A stretch of 64,000 nucleotides of DNA from Apteryx mantelli (taxonomy: Eukaryota; Chordata; Aves; Apterygiformes; Apterygidae). Location of the stretch: the NCBI RefSeq assembly GCF_036417845.1, contig NC_089980.1:132644516-132708515 (forward strand). The letters run 5' to 3'. Shown here in pieces: positions 11,096 to 26,000 of the stretch; position 1 is the first letter of the stretch, and each line of letters opens with the position of its first letter. A model generated the notes under the pieces. The model searched no databases. It saw only the letters and a list, made by a program, of their open reading frames with translations, and was not told the DNA's origin. The translations under genes and the position numbers were made by a program.

Positions 11096-14000
11096 CTGAA
11101 AAACAGATATTAAGAAAAAGGTTGGTATTTAGGTAGCAATAACCTAAAGTCTTCAAAGCTTTCACCAAAATTATAAACTTCAAAAACTCAATATTTACAG
11201 TTCATACTACTGTATTGTTATAGTATATTATATTTAAACCAAGGGTTTAAAATAATCAAAAATTCACCTATATTTCTGATACATCTTACTGGATAAACTC
11301 ATTCTGAATAAGGTAACGACTTAACAAAGCTGTTTTTCAGCTTACTTAACGTGTTCTGCACAATGATGTATCATCTCAGACTAGCTTCCTAAAGTAGGCT
11401 TCATGCAAAATATTGTGCCATGCTTAATTTGATCTCTTCAAATGGATTTGTAAGACACATGAAATTTATTTTTTCTTCATTCTCAGTGCATACTTAACAT
11501 AACTTCATTGTTTGCTATAGAGATACACTAAAAGAAGAATCTGAGGGGCATGGGGTTCATTCGTAAGGAGACTTGCTCTTCAGATACATTCTACTCTTTG
11601 CACATACATCACTAAAAACACTGCACCCTCTTTGAATTAGTTTGAACTATCCTCTTAATACTTAAATAGTTCATCCAAAATTAAGAAAAAAAGTTGATAA
11701 ATTCCCTGATTTTTTTGGACCACCTGTATATAAACTAATATTTTGCTTTTGTAAAAGTTGAAGGACAAATTTTATCTATTCTCTTGGAGCATATTCAGTT
11801 GTGGTATATTTCTAGCACAGAACAGAATCTAGTGCCATTAGACTGAACTCTCACTCCAACACCCATATATATTGTTAATAACTATTTTCCAAATAAACAA
11901 AGGTATCGAATTCTAGAACACTGTACATGCATTTTATATAGATTTTTTACATACACAATTTTACATTATATGTATTATATAAAATCGTGTGTGTGTGTGT
12001 GTATATGTATATATGTATATGTATATATATATTTATATATATATATATATATAAACTAGTATTACCTCCAGATTACTTCGCATCACCTTCTCTTCTTCCA
12101 AATCCTTCTTTAGTTTTTCCAGTTCTTTCCTAACAATTGTTAAGAGAGCAGAAATACAACATAAATTAGATAAAAGTTTTCATGTTATTGAACCCTGGAA
12201 GCCCTGTTCAAATTTTACGAGAGGAATTCACATAGCAAAGGTTTGAAGCTACACCTTATAAATAAGCCTTTATTTATAGTTACATGAACTGTTTCTCAAA
12301 TGATTTTGACTGGAGGCTTTCACCAAATCTGAACACCTCTCACTGATCACCATGCAGTTATCTTTAACTTTTGATTGCGATATTAAGCAGGCTAATTAAA
12401 AAGCATTTTTACAGCTATTTTACTTTAAGAAAGGAGGTTGAACTGAAATGACCTGGAATTTTCTGCATGTTCAAATCTGGATCCAAACTTTAGATAATTC
12501 ATCTAATTATTCTGTAAAGAATGCTTTAAAAAAAAAATCCATAAAACAGTTTCTCTTTTATATCACAGACTTGCATTTTGAATTATAAGAATCTTACTTT
12601 GACAAATTGAAGGTGTACAAGAAACACATTGCTGGGCTGAAAGCTATATTCAAATTTAACCCTTTTTGGACAGACCTGAAATCAGGCCACAAGCAGCCAT
12701 TATGGTAATGGTTTCAAAATACGGCATTCCCAAATGGAACATTTTGGGCAAAAAGTTCCTAGAACGTGCTGTATTCCATAACTGGGTCCAGATAAGAGAG
12801 TGCAAAGAGTTATCATCATGTAGCTGATAAACTAATGCATTAATCTGTGGGACTCCTTGGTTAGTAGTTTGCTTTAGAGACCAGCTGACGAAGATGCTTT
12901 ATAACCTCTCTGGAGGTCATTCTAAAGCCTGATTTGGTTAGCACAAGGCATCGTTTATATGCTTGCATATACATACAAACATTTATACGTATGTACTTAT
13001 GTACCAAAATGAATGTCTGTGCTGTAAAACTAAAAATAGAGTTTCCTGAGTATTGGTCTTTGTGGCACTTGTTCAAACACCAATTAGATTTCTTTCTTCC
13101 ACGTCCTCCTCTAAACACACCTCTACGCACACATGCACAGACGATGGGGACACCATGATCATCAATTTAAACAGCACAGTAATCTGTTGCTTACTACCAG
13201 TGATGTTGATGCTACATTTATTTATGCACAGTTATTACGCAAGCAAAGGTAGCACATGAACTTATGCTAAATATCATAAAAGTGATATTACTTTTACTGT
13301 AAGGAAAAGTAAAAGTGTTTAAGCAATATTTCCAGCAAGCAGTAACGAATGAAGGAGTACAAGGTAGGAAGGAAAAAATTGTGTACAAATTCAAAAAATA
13401 CTTCGGCATCAAATCAGTACACATTTAGGACACCTACTTGGATCAACTTCTACAGAAAGCAGCACTGAATTAATAAAAATATATTAATATAGAATAGCTT
13501 TATCTTTAAAAAGAATTTTGGAATTAAGCTTATTTAGAAAATGTTAATATATATTCATTTGCAGATTGAGAAGGAAAATATTTACCCATGTTCTTTTTTC
13601 AGTGCCTCTACTAAACTCATCAATTCATTAATCTGAGTCCTGAGCTCTTCCACAGAAGTTTTTCCATCATCTGTTTCTCCTTTAAGTTTAGTTTCTCCAG
13701 GAGAAAAGCTGAGTATAACAGAGTTTTGTCTCTGAGATGAAGATGGAAGTGGCGGAGTGAATACAGATGGCTGAAAAAATAAATCAGTAGAAAGCTAAGT
13801 GAAATCTTTACAAACTGAACACTTAGAGTGTACAAGTTGTACTGGAATGTGGATCATCTTGCATATACACGTTAGCTATTAGCATTTAGTTACATGCACA
13901 AAATTTTCCTTAATTTTCCACCCAAATTAAAATATAGGAATGGTAAAAAAGGACTATCTAGTTCAAATGGACTACTGTAGTATATAAAATAGTTATGCCC

Positions 14001-17000
14001 TATGCAGGAACCTCATGGAAATACTATACACAACAAACAAACAAAAAACCCCTACTTGCATTGCAGTTCTCTACATTTTAAAAAGCCATGATTTAATGGA
14101 GCCCCTTAGTTCACTACAAGCAATCTTTTGCACACTCTTCTGATCTGCTCATTTGTTCTACATGTAGGAAGACTGAAGGCTAGGCAGACACGAAGCTTAT
14201 GTGGAAATGGTAACAGTTTCATGCCACTCAATATCAGAATTCTCATCAGAAGCTTTATATTAACTGACATGGCTCACTTGCATTTAAATACAATCATTTG
14301 CATTTAGATGGTTGCATCAATCCATACTGTAAATACAAGCAAGAGAAACAGAATAACTAGCTGCCTGGTACATCTCTAGCTTCTCTGGTATCATACCTTT
14401 TTTGTTTCGAATGGCTTTGGTTTGGCACTTTCTTCTTCTTCTTTCTGCACCTTCAAAATTTTTTCTGGACTCGCATTTTGACTTGGCTGGTAAATAAAAC
14501 ATTCACACAAAACAAAAACATTTTCATGAGAGAAAAAACAAGAACTGTTGCACGTTTCTAAGGCATGATGAAAAAAACCCTTAAATTCCTAGACTACTGT
14601 GACTTTCTTTCCCTTCCACTCAAAATCTTAATTCTCCTGCAATGTTCATTCAACAGAATTTAAATCACACAAAGGAATTTTGGACAGCATTTGTAAGCAT
14701 TTCTGCATTATTTAACAGAATGAGTCCTTGATGCTGTTGGAAGCCTGTAGGTACTTTCATAACACACATACATTAATAAGCAATAATAGTAGATGGTAAC
14801 TGGCGTGATTAAACTATAAAACGTTAAGAAGATATTTATTCAATTTCAAGGACTGAAACCTTGTTTTCATGGTCTGATGATCTCATGTCTTAGCACGCGA
14901 GATCATGCATCCAACTTAACATCAACATTAAGTGACAACTCTGTTAGGGGTAAAGACTATGTATTGGTATGCTTGCAAGGCATTTCATCATCAGCGCTTC
15001 TGGAAGAGCTGAGGATTCACAGCAAAACCTCACAGAAGAGAAAGTGGACTCCTTCCGCTGTAGTACAATTGTCTTCATTCTCTTACATACACTCCTCTGA
15101 TTTGTGAATGAAAATTCCTACAGACAAGATCTATAGGAAATGAACCTCTTCAGCATCTTGCATTTCACTCTCAGGTAAACGGTTCAGAAGACCGTTTCTC
15201 AGTGCAACCCTCTTTCCAGGGAAGGTGGTTCTTAGGTTACCTCTGGAAAAATACAGCCAATATACTCACAGAATGACTGCCACCGAAACGTGTAGGCAGC
15301 CTCCTGCCACACATCTTGGGTCTGCTTGCAGTAGGGTGTGAGAGATTTTCTGAGGTAGCTATTAAGTCATCAAAGCTTAACAGATCTAGAAAAAGATCAA
15401 AAATGAACCACCATCAAGATCAGAAGTTTCTGATGTGTTACTTATCATTTTTTTCCTTAAGGAAAAAAAAAGAATTTATCTGCATTCTTATTGTTTCAAG
15501 GATTTTCATACAGTTCATGCTGCATGCGCTGAAACAACTAGATGACTTCAGCATATCTGGAAAACCACATTTTCCCTCTGAAAAGACTAAGAGTTGATTC
15601 AATGAGCATTTAAATTCATGCTCTCAGAGAAGTACTGTAGTAAGATGGCAGCATAAAAGAGACCTGACAAATATTTGGAGAAAAATTTCTGTGACTGCTT
15701 TCCAGGACAATTAAAAACAATTTTGAGACATGCCATTTTCAACTACTTATGAATACAAAAATATAAGGAACATGATAAATTGTATGTCCACAGATTCATG
15801 CAAGGTAAGTTAACAAGTTATTAACTGCAAATATTTCTGTGCAGTATTGTTTTTTTAAAACAGCCTCCATACAGTCTGTAATAAAACGTTTCAGAACTTC
15901 ATTCTCATACTTTATTAAGATCTACTGATCTATTTTTTTGAATAGTTTCTTTATGCTCTTAACTCTACGTAAAATCTCTCCTGGATGAAATCTTGCTTTA
16001 TTCAGCAACCTAGATCCTCCTTATAGGAGGAAATTCCTCCAGTAGGAATTCATTACATCCTACAGGAAGAAGCAACCTTGGGAGGGGTGTGTGGGGGAAT
16101 CTTTTAATAGGTAGAATAAAACATTTGTATCTAACCAAAAACATAACACAAGTAGTTCACCTGCTTAACAACTGGGTTTCCTAACCTCTTTATGGGAACT
16201 TTTCCACAAAAATAAGTTAATACTTACCTACCCGACAGATGCACAATGAGTTGTTTTTTATTTATGTATTGACATAAGACTACAGAATATTAGATATGAA
16301 TTTACAACACTGAAATTAGTCTGACTTATTCCAGAGATTCTATATATTTAATTAAAGTGTCACATGGCATTTAATATGGACACCAAAAGTAACATCCAAG
16401 CATATTTTCTTTGGTTTTGTAACCTCTGTTTTTTATGTAAGCATTATGATTTATCAAACAGAAGGCTTGATACTTCTTTCCGTATTTCCTTATTATTCTT
16501 AAATCTATAGCAAGAGGTCAGATAAGAAACAAAAACCTATGAAAACACTGGCCAGACCATTTGTACCAATGCAGTGTTTGAATCACTTGAAGCTCATCCA
16601 CTAAATACAAGTTTTATTCATGCATTGTCAAAGCTATTTTATACCTGTAGGAACTAAGTTTTCCACTGAATGTTTTGACCGATTTTAGTGTCTTTACTAC
16701 TCTGTATTACTATCCTTTAAGTCCTTAAAATATTGACACCTTTCAGACATCCCTGGACCTGTCTACTTCATTATCTGTTTTGTTGAACTACGAGTATTTA
16801 TAACACCATCAGTTACTTATCAGCTTTGCTACTTTTCAATTTTATTAGAGTATGTAAGGACAGTCTTTTATAAACATGTAATCATATTTGCAATTAAAAA
16901 AAGCAGGGAAGAAAAACAAAAGTAGGAAGAAACAGAAGAGTGATGTATGGCAAGGGGCTGATGGAAGAAAGGATGAGGGAGAAGAGATGACTATGAAAGT

Positions 17001-20000
17001 ATTTCTATTGTAGTCTGTGCCAATAAAGTATTTAACTTGTTGGAAGTTATACAACAGTAATAAAGGGGGGGATATTTTCATGTTCTTCATTTGATCTTCT
17101 AGTCTCAGACCATTAATCCATGCCAAAAAGTAAATCAGGACTTACGTTAGTTATTTATTATTAAAAAAAGCTAACAAGAAAGCAGGAAAAATTTTTATGT
17201 ATTTTTCCATCTTTTAAACAATCCTCCTTTTGTCATTCTGCAGGAATGACAATCTATTTAGCAGTAAATTTAAATAAGAATCAGAAATTGAGTCACTATT
17301 ACTATTGTAATGCCAGCCCTGTCTCCATGAACATCAGTCATGGACATATTAAGAACAATGTCTGTATACAGGAAAACAAACAAACAAACAAATCAACATT
17401 TCACAAGGCTTGAGGACATGAATATGATTCAGGACTGTAGCTGTCTATGATTAAAAATATAGATGGTAGATGATATTAAAGCCACTCTTTTTTCCTCTTG
17501 GAAGCTCTTACACATAAGAACTGCCACACCTGAATAAATTGCTTAGCGCAAAATATTGCCAGCACATTGCAGACAGAGGGAATTCCGACTCTATTTGCAC
17601 TTCCCTTTTTTTCTTTCCCTCTTGTTGCCTTGGTAGAGAAGACGACATTAATCATAGGGTGTTTGGGGGTTTGGGGTTTTTTTTTACAGCTTTCTTACCT
17701 ATATTAGCAGAAATCTTGGCCCCACTGAAATCAGTAGGGACAGCAGGTCCCTGATGAAAACCATTGCAATTTCACAATTTACATCCATTTCAATCAACAA
17801 AATAATACATCAGTTAACTCTTACAGACAGCCTGCGAGTAACCAATGGAAATCCCATCACAGTGCCAGAAAAGCAATCTCGCACATCTGCAGATTATCCA
17901 AGTCCAAAAAGAGATCAAGGCTGAGAGAGAGAATCTTTCTCTCTAGAAAGAGAAAGATAAGCTAACCTTAAACACTTACTATGGACAGACTGTGAGAAAC
18001 AGCTTTTCTGCAACCTTAGCCTAGATTCATACATTACAACTGCCAGGAGCTTTAAAAGATATAGTTAGCTAAGAGGTTTCATTAGTAAACTTGTGCACAC
18101 TTCAGTGTATTCATACCATTTTGTCTAAAAACAACCTTAACAAAAAGAAGTAAAGCTGAAGGGCTCACTGAAGAAATTATGGCTCCAATGCTTCATATGC
18201 TGCTGGGGCTTAAAAATTCAGGAGAGAAGTGAAATGTTGCTATTATTTTGGAAGGCAAGACCTCATATTAATCTCCAGAGTTTAAATAAATAAATAAATA
18301 AAGGCAGTCCTTTCTCCTACCAGATCCTTTCTCATCTTGCTGAGATTACATCCCGTAAAAGTTAGGGGACAGATATAAGTTTAGGAATATTTAAATTTGA
18401 AGTCAAGCAAAAATAAGATTGCTTGCTTCAATTAAGCATGACCTGATGCAACTTTTACAAATACTATTTTTCACCACTCCTAATCCTAACTAGCCATATA
18501 GAATAAAATAGAATTCAGTGCAAACAGACTCTGTAGTTATGTCATTTGTGTGTACAGAAAGATAAAGTAAAGCCATTCAGCCTAAAGACACCAGAAGCGC
18601 TATTAATATTGAACACAAAAACTGTGCATGGCTTATCAATACCTAGGTTGTAAGAAAGTTTTTTTTTTTGTGTGACTTCTACAAGTTCCTAATTGAACAG
18701 TTATTTAAAATAAATTCTTGTTTAACAGCTAAGGAAAACAGGCATTCAAACAAACAAAAAAGCATTTTAAACTGAAACCCAAAAATTTTAGTATTGATAA
18801 CTGCAACTGAAAATTACGTTTATGATGTTAAGAAGAGGCTATGTGTATGGCATAAAGCATTTGGATTTCCTTATAGATTGTTATCTTACCAAAATGGAGA
18901 AGGGTAGGGTAATTTCCTGACACGTAAGAAGGGAAACATGGCAAACAGGATAGGAAACAAAATCTGGAAAGAAAAGTCAAGGAGAGGAATGTCTAGAAAA
19001 AGATTCTGAACAAAAAAATTATTTTACAAAGCAGGAAAAAGAAACATTTGTAGAAGAAACAGAATTGCTTTACATGTTCAGCATACTAGTATTACAGCTT
19101 TAGGTCTTTTATAGTACTTTAATTCTAATCAAACAAACATTTATTGCAGTTTTTCAAATAAAGCTTCAACAAGAGGTATTTCAACATGATCAATGATTCT
19201 GAATGTTTTCACGTATTTGTCCTTAGCTGATGACTGGGATAGTTTTGTTTCGTTTTCAACAGGTACAGAATATTTACAGCTGCTCCTTAAAGCAAATTGA
19301 AGTGGCTGAACCTCTAACACACACTTTCAAGCTTTAAGATTATATTTATAGGTCTTTCATACTGTAGAGAATTACAGTTACATCAGATAAACTTTAGCAA
19401 TTTTTTTCTGCTGATCAGCAAGTAATTCCTTGCCAGAATACCAGGCTGCAGGGAGGCCACTGCAGGACTGGGGCCTTCAAACTCAGAGAGGTATCTCTGC
19501 ACTTTGACTGTTTCTATCCTCCGTCCTCAGCAAGTGCTGCAAGTTAGGCTGATATTCTCAAGGTAAAGCCTTAGATAATCACTCTATTTTATTCCAGATA
19601 GGCGATTAAACTGTTCTGATCTAAACTTGACAAATTATTAAAAATACAATCTGGATAGACTATAAGGTTGCAATCACCGACAGTACTCTGTCAGCTACTG
19701 AGTGTTTTGGTTTTTTATTTTCCCCCAACCTGCGTATTAAAAGATTGAGTTTCTCTGCGAACCTGTAGAATCACATGTCAGTGAACAGGAATGAATATGT
19801 TACATCAGGAAAAAAAAAAGGCTTTTAAATATGAATATCTAATATCATAGCTAGCACATTGCCACTCTGATTATTAAAGATGTAAAATAACTGCATCTGA
19901 AGAAAAAGACATATTCCACCTGTTTTCACGAGTTTTTTCCTGGTGATATATGATACTATGCTATACAAACACATCTAGCACAACCCTAGAACTGAACATT

Positions 20001-23000
20001 TAAGTAATAAGACAAAGCTTACATTTTTAATGCTATGTTGTGCATCAGTCTTTCATCTCTCTGCTTACTTTGGCCTGAAAGTGTTTCTTCTGTACAATCA
20101 CTCAAGCTACACATTTAGATAATAGAGGCAATTACTAAACTGCCAATTCAAAACATCTTTAAAAGAAAAAGGCATACCAAAGCACATGCCTAAGTTTCAA
20201 TGAATAATAAAAAAGAGAATTTATAAATGCTTCAAGAACATTCAGCATTAATACTGACAATATTTATAATCTTTCCAGGATGCTTATGTACACAGAATCC
20301 AACTTTTTGCTGTTTTGAAAGAAAGCACTTTATTAAAAATGTATTTGAGCTAAACTTTCCCCAAACAAAACGTTTTAGCATAGAAGCACATTTTAAAGTG
20401 CCATGTGTCTTAACAGCAAAATCAGAAGTCCCCCTTCCCATTCATAAATTGCTTCAGCTTTTTAATGTATTATTTTTGTTTCACAGACCAACTTGATTAC
20501 AGTTTAGTAAAAACCATTCTACATCCTGGATATCATCTCTTTGTAACTGGCCTAAAAAAAATTAAAAGTTAAAAATTAAAAAAAAAAAATCAAGTTATAC
20601 TACAATTTCAAAATGTATTATTCTCAAACAACCTTTTTTGAGACGAAGGGTTGTATTTGAGATATACAAACCAAACAGTGCAGGTACAATGCACTAAATC
20701 TTTATCTGCAGTGTTTAGTCACACAATAAAAATATTTTAGAGATTTAAAAAATACCCACAGCAGGCAAACTCTGCATAAAATGCATGTAGAGGATTGAAG
20801 TCAGCTGCACTGTCAGTAAAGGGCAAAACGTATCTATATAATAGCTCTGAGAGCCTGACCATAAATGTGGTTGCTTTAACCAATAATAAGGTTTTCACTG
20901 CACAGATTTAGATTTAAAGAGATGTCAGATTTGGCTCACGGTACCTTAAGCAAAGCCAGCTTCTTCCTCCCATAAGCATGAAATTTAAAGGTCCAATACA
21001 CCACATTGGCCAAATTTTAAAGTATGATAAAGTCATAACCTATAGCAGCTATGAACTTAATTGCAGAATGCTATACTTAATGGCATTACTAAAAATATGG
21101 AAGTTAGCTAGAAATGCAAAGAGTATCTGAAATGCAAGAGCAGAAGAACAAACAGTACCAGTCAGTAAGAAAACATTTTCATAAAAACACAAGATGAAAG
21201 TAAAAAACACGCTTTCAAATTGGTAGAACAAACCATTAAATGTTCTTCTGCTCCTCCCATCTGTTTCCACCACAGAGTTCATCAATTATCTCCAAATAGC
21301 CTACTGACATCTGTACACTGTTTTCCGGCTCTTAGCAGGAACTACCTACAGCAGTTCTAAAAAATACACTTTCTATTGAACTAACATAATTACACTCTGT
21401 GGCATTTTGAGTAAATTACTTGGAGAGCTTATTCTAACCCTGTAAAATACTGCAATCCAAACAGAAAGACCCAGAAGAAATTTTTAATTCTTCTCTTACC
21501 TGATTCTTTAGAGCTCTTTACCACAAGTGAATCTACCTCTACTGATTTTGGTCTAAGTGGTAATTGTTCAGAGTCTAACTTTGGTTTTGCTACTGGCTCA
21601 ATATCAGATTTCGGTCGAAGAGAAACAACTTCTCCATTAGACCTGTAGTAAGACAAGCAACACAAAACATATCTAGTCAGGACATGAGACAGTTTACAAC
21701 TGAATTATACTAAGAATTAAAAGCAAAAGGGGAAATTTCAGCAGATTTTATGTTTTTTTAAAGCCTTACTTAAAATTAAGTCTTTTAGAAGCAATTCTAG
21801 TCCTATAAAAGCCAGTTCTTCTGTTTCAACTCTTGTGGAGTGCTCAGATGCATAAAATGCCCTTGAAATTTCATCCAAAGCTCTTAATGCTTTGACAACC
21901 AGGCATATTTTGGCACTTAAATCTAAAAGATTACACTTCAGTGAAACAGAAAACAAGACAGCTGAATATGAATAGCACCTTCAGTAATATCTCTTGAAAT
22001 ATTCAGATACAAATACTCATACTCCTTGACATCAAAATCTTCTTGTAAAGAAAAAACTACCTAGAACAAGTTATTTTCTTCTGAGCATGCAAGTAAGTGT
22101 CTAATACGTATAAGCTCTTATTCTACATACAGCTCTCAGTCTTTGTTACTCCTGCTCTTTATTCTTTCATGCTGGGTCATATCATCCAAGAACCAAAAAA
22201 ATGAACAGATGACCTTTTCCTTTACAGTTCATGCCATCATTTATGCCACAGCATAAAAATAAAGCATATAAATGGAAGAGCTGACAGCTGCAATGTATCC
22301 CTTTCATTAACTCGCTGTCTCCCAAATTATTTACTTGTAAATTTAACTGTAGATGGAAAAAAAAAATAACTTTATCTCCTTGGAGCAATGTTAAACTTCT
22401 ATACATATCTAAATATCCATAAAATTTAAAGTTTTCAATTATTGAAGGACCACAATTTACTACATGCCTCTCTAACTGCCCATGTACCCTCTTGTATCTG
22501 TAACTATTGCCCAAAATTTGCAAGGGGTGGGGATGGGGATGACTGCTGGGGTTAAAGACTGAAAATCCTCTAGTTTGGAAGCTACAAAGCATCAAGTGAT
22601 ATAGTGAGATTACATACTGAAAAAAATAAAATAAAATAAAAATCAAAACAGAGGTAAAATGACAAGTAGCCTAGGATGTTCTTCATCAAGCACCGAATTG
22701 TCCCAGGGCTGGGCAGGGTGTGCATTAGAGGTAGCTCTGCCTACATTGTCCTTTGTAGGCTGCCTGTTGGATTCAACCCTAAACCTTTGCATTCTCTCCA
22801 CTCCATCTCCCCACTGTCCTCCTCTGCGCTGCTTTCTCCCTTTAGTTTATTCTTCCTTTTGGAGGGATGGAGAAAAAAAGGAAAAAAGAAAGAACGAAAA
22901 AGAAAAAAAGAACCTCAAAGAATGTTTGCGGCCATTCCCTATCCTCCCCACTATTTAAGATGCAGGTTCTTTGAGGTAGTACTGGTACTGTACAAGGCCA

Positions 23001-26000
23001 GCTTCATCATGAGCTCACTTTCTGACAGTTCTTTCAAGTCAACCAAACACCCCAAAGGGACACAGTTACTTGCGAGCAGTATATCTGCGTTCATGACTAA
23101 GGCTATGACAAATACTTGAACCTGGGATGGAGGCAAAAAGCCTGGCAGGGGAGAATTTCTATTAATTCAAAAATTAGTTTTTCCTTGGTGAAACACTGTA
23201 AATGTTCTATTCCTCATGAGTTTGAAAAAAATATTTTTTAAAAAAGAAAGAAAATAAAAAAAGAACTAATAGTTGCTATTACCATCCCTATTTGGCTAGA
23301 TATTCAACTACAAATATTCAAGACAGGCAAGAGAACCATAGTCATTCTCAGTATATACTAAGTGTTTTTTTCCCCAAAAAAAGAAAACCATTAACTACAC
23401 TGAGTATCTCTAAGCACAGGCATTCTGTCAACTTTCCCTTTTCATGTAGTTTATGCTGCATAAAGTGCTGAAACATTGTGACTCAACGCTAGAGCACAGC
23501 GGCCACAGTCAGCTGCAAGATGAAAAATTTGGCCTTCAATGCCCCACCTCCCCTCTCCAAAGAATATTTAAATACATAAATACAAGCATCAGTAGGAGAT
23601 ACAAAACAAACCCACTTTAGAGCTTACAGTTAGGTGACTTAGGAACTGAAAGATACTGGTTCAAAAATCCTCACAGAGCAAACGGATCTGAACCTTGACC
23701 AATTTTATCTCAGCCAAGAAAGAAGATAGAACAGCAAACCAAATAAAATATATTTACTACACATGATTAAAGACATACTGACTTAGATACAGATGATGGC
23801 AAAGCAGGTTTCTCTGGTCGTTTTGGGTGCAGAAGCCCTGCTCTCAGTAAGTTATTAGCCTTGCTTGGAGGAATAGGCTTCTTGGGCGGTACTTGAGGAG
23901 CAACTGGCTTAGAAGGCTTCTGGTCCAAAGCTCCTTTTTCATCTGACAAAACACATCACCAAAACATTTTAGAAAAGACATGTTGCCTATGGCACTTACA
24001 ATGCTAGTCAATTAGAAAGCAAATGCTGTCAGAAATACTTTTTGAAGATCAGATAAAAGTGAAAAATATATAAGCAAATGTCTTAAGTGACATTTTTTCA
24101 AAATACACAAAGTGCTAATCTGAACTTAAACATACATATATATATATATATGAATGAAGAAAAATTCCTTTTGATATCAAACAGGAGTAAGAAATTCTGG
24201 ATTCACATTATCACACTGCAAATGACAGCTAACAAACAAAAAACTCTGTACTACTACTGCTTTGCCTTTTTTAATGAATTCATCACATGTTGTCTTATTT
24301 TTTTTAAGCTAGGCTTCTTTCAGACACAAAGCAAACAGCAGAACAGATCTCTGGGAAAAGACTTACGTGTATTAGATTCATGTTATTCGAGATAAAGACT
24401 ATCTTCCCACAAATTCAAGGGTATAAATTAAGTATAGATAATAAAACAAAAAAGTTAAACTCTTACTGTCCAGTAATTGTATAAGCTACTTGAATATTCT
24501 CAAGATGAGCTGGCAAAAATAAAATGGTACACAGTACTCAAAAATTCAGGCCACATCACAAGCGCTAATGGAATAATCTTCAACCCACGTTCCCTAATCG
24601 CAGGCTGTGGGTTATCCCGAGTGTACTTTCCACTTTTCCTTTTTCAGGATAGGATTATCCTCCCTCTTTATGATTTCTGAATGTTTGGAGATACAAACAC
24701 AGAAATTAAACTTGCTCACATCCCCTTTCAGCCTTTCTCAGCATTGAGTTAAAAAAAAAAAAAAAGTACTGAAGTAGTGTGGCAATACATAACTTTGCCA
24801 CTTGGTGGTGCTGATTGACAAAAAGCACCTTTGGATTCTGTATAAAACACCTTGTTAATGAGACAAGCTTTGCCTACGTCTATTGATTTTATATACAACA
24901 TTTTAAATGGCCAAGGGTAGCTAGTATTACTGAAGATCAATTACCTAAATGCTATTCAGCAAAATCTCAAAATGAAACATTATTCTTGCATTTTAAGAAC
25001 AACAAAGAATAGCTTCCGAGTTCACATAACGGGCAAAAAAATGTCATTAAATGGTATTCCTGAATTATTATAAACTGACAGTTTTCCCTTGAGCTTTCTG
25101 CTCAAAATCTGAATATAAAATTGGGCCGCAGTAAAATGGAAAAAGTTAATTCCAAAGCTCAAGATTAATCATGAATACACAAATCAGACAATTCTGCTTT
25201 ACAAAGCAGTGTGCCTTTTTTTGTATTTTACCATACAATGAAAGAGATAAGGGTTGGTTAAAAACGAGCAGTTTTGTAAGGGAAATAAAAATGCTAACCT
25301 GAAACATTTACATCAAACAAAATTACTAAAGAGCTACATGATACTAAGTGCCCTTTCACTATAAACACAGGAATGGTTACGAAAGCACAGCTTTTACAAA
25401 TCCTGCCAGCCCTTTTCCCCCATGATAAAAGGCAGACTATTTAGCCTCTAAATATGCAAAAAAGATTACACTGTTTGACAGCTTGCAATTAGAGCTGCTC
25501 AGTTAATAATTTTAGTAAGACTAATTAAAATACAATTTCATATTTAATGATACTGATCATTAACAGTTACTTTTCAAAAGAAGTATCAAACTGCACTGAT
25601 AAATGGGAGTTTATTTCTAGTAAAACACTACTGTTAACTAAATAATTTTTAAGGCCAGAAAGGACCATGTACAATTATGCAACCTGACCTTGAAGCAGAA
25701 CACAGGACATAGTTTTCCTTTGCTATTTTTTGTACCATGGAAAAGCATGGTTCTTTATCTTATTTAATTTTTCAGCAGCTTTCAAATTTCTAAGCATTTT
25801 GGATGGTGCTACTCTATTTATTGTATGTTTCTCCATGAACAGTTGAACTCAGCTACGGAAAGGTAATATCATAGTAGAAAGAGAACCAAACTAAAATTAA
25901 ATTTAAACTTATCTCAGGATTTTAAACATCCAAGTGATCAAGATTTCTAGCATCATACTACTGATCTCCATTCAAATATGAAGATATTGCTCCAAAAGAT

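Larger units (their letters stand above)
15386..21499 (-). other. CD2AP intron 13
   Basis: This 6.1-kb intron is one of the longest visible. It holds small simple repeats: AAAC units at about 17378-17393, TAAA units at 18286-18302, A-rich 20555-20590, and a G/T-rich stretch at 17657-17689. No exon or mobile element was recognised. Confidence 0.75.

Noticed and set aside
17657-17689. G-quadruplex candidate (GGG, GGGGG, GGGG separated by T)
   Set aside because: Only three clear G-tracts are present, short of the usual four.
22182-22646. 154-codon minus-strand frame in CD2AP intron 12
   Set aside because: It has low-complexity Phe/Leu/His content, no domain, no phase-compatible splice into CD2AP, and lies inside a confirmed intron.
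22676-23119. 147-codon plus-strand frame in intron 12
   Set aside because: It crosses a purine low-complexity tract that yields a Lys/Arg/Glu run. No family resemblance.
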